Assembly: GCA_030589835.1 (NCBI GenBank)
Contig: JAUUZS010000253.1
Location: 1 to 6,523, forward strand
DNA length: 6,523 nt
From: Cyclobacteriaceae bacterium
GTDB lineage: Bacteria > Bacteroidota > Bacteroidia > Cytophagales > Cyclobacteriaceae
Direction: 5' to 3'
Below the pieces are notes generated by a model, which saw only the letters and a program-made list of their open reading frames with translations, did no database searches and had not been told where the DNA came from. Of the stretch, positions 6,422 to 6,523 are shown in pieces; position 1 is the stretch's first letter; each line of letters opens with the position of its first letter. The translations under genes were made by a program, and so were the position numbers.

Positions 6422-6523
6422 AATTTTGTACAGTACTATCGAGATAATGCAAGAAAAATTGAAGCAGCATATGAAAAACTCTGAAAACCCTGTGGGAGCA
6501 AAGATAATAAACATTCTGACTTC
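6422..6523 (+). pseudogene. Possible frameshifted remnant of a UGT/MGT-type glycosyltransferase C-terminus
   Basis: Two overlapping plus-strand frames each give a protein-like piece. One (6422-6481) reads VQYYRDNARKIEAAYEKL and then stops. The frame one base over continues from about 6474 as NSENPVGAKIINILT to the window edge. Joined by a single frameshift near 6470-6485, they resemble the last helices of UDP-glycosyltransferase-like enzymes, where a YR.NA motif is followed by an alanine-rich helix and an ENP-like turn. Upstream, both frames close quickly (a TAA at 6419-6421 in the first), so an intact gene does not precede it. The sequence may continue beyond the window. The resemblance is from memory of the family and covers only about 30 residues, so this is a tentative call. 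Confidence 0.2.

Overview
The window is an AT-rich stretch of a bacterial chromosome in which every well-supported gene lies on the minus strand. It holds the first four genes of a histidine biosynthesis operon (hisG-hisD-hisC-hisB, reading right to left) and, further left, the 5' two-thirds of guaA (GMP synthase), cut by the window edge. The organism is most likely a member of the Bacteroidota, probably Cytophagia-like. The reasons are the lack of recognisable Shine-Dalgarno sequences, a good TTTG / TAnnTTTG promoter in front of the operon, the long-form HisG, the fused two-domain HisB, and a GC-rich palindromic interspersed-type repeat in an AT-rich intergenic region. No rRNA or protein marker here fixes the genus.

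Layout, left to right: guaA 5' part (1-1115); a 345-nt gap (1116-1460) with a possible guaA promoter and a broken coding-like remnant; hisB (1461-2558); hisC (2627-3673); hisD (3663-4961); hisG (4963-5835); a regulatory-looking leader of about 190 nt (5836 to about 6025); a Bacteroidota-type promoter (6029-6058); then about 460 nt without a convincing gene, ending at the right edge in a short plus-strand stretch that resembles a frameshifted glycosyltransferase C-terminus.

How the genes work together: HisG joins ATP and PRPP in the committed step. HisC and the two HisB domains carry out the dehydratase, transaminase and phosphatase steps late in the pathway, and HisD makes the final two oxidations to histidine. 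hisG/hisD are separated by 1 nt and hisD/hisC overlap by 11 nt, so translation is probably coupled. The middle-pathway genes hisH, hisA, hisF and hisI(E), which often follow hisB, are not here; guaA comes next instead.

The most interesting part is the hisG leader. A promoter-proximal small ORF (6003-5887) ends in three consecutive His codons just upstream of hisG, as expected of a histidine attenuation leader peptide. However, a 56-bp GC-rich palindromic repeat sits inside that ORF and accounts for the reading frame that reaches the His codons. Either a mobile repeat has become part of a regulatory leader, or the His run is fortuitous; both readings are set out below.
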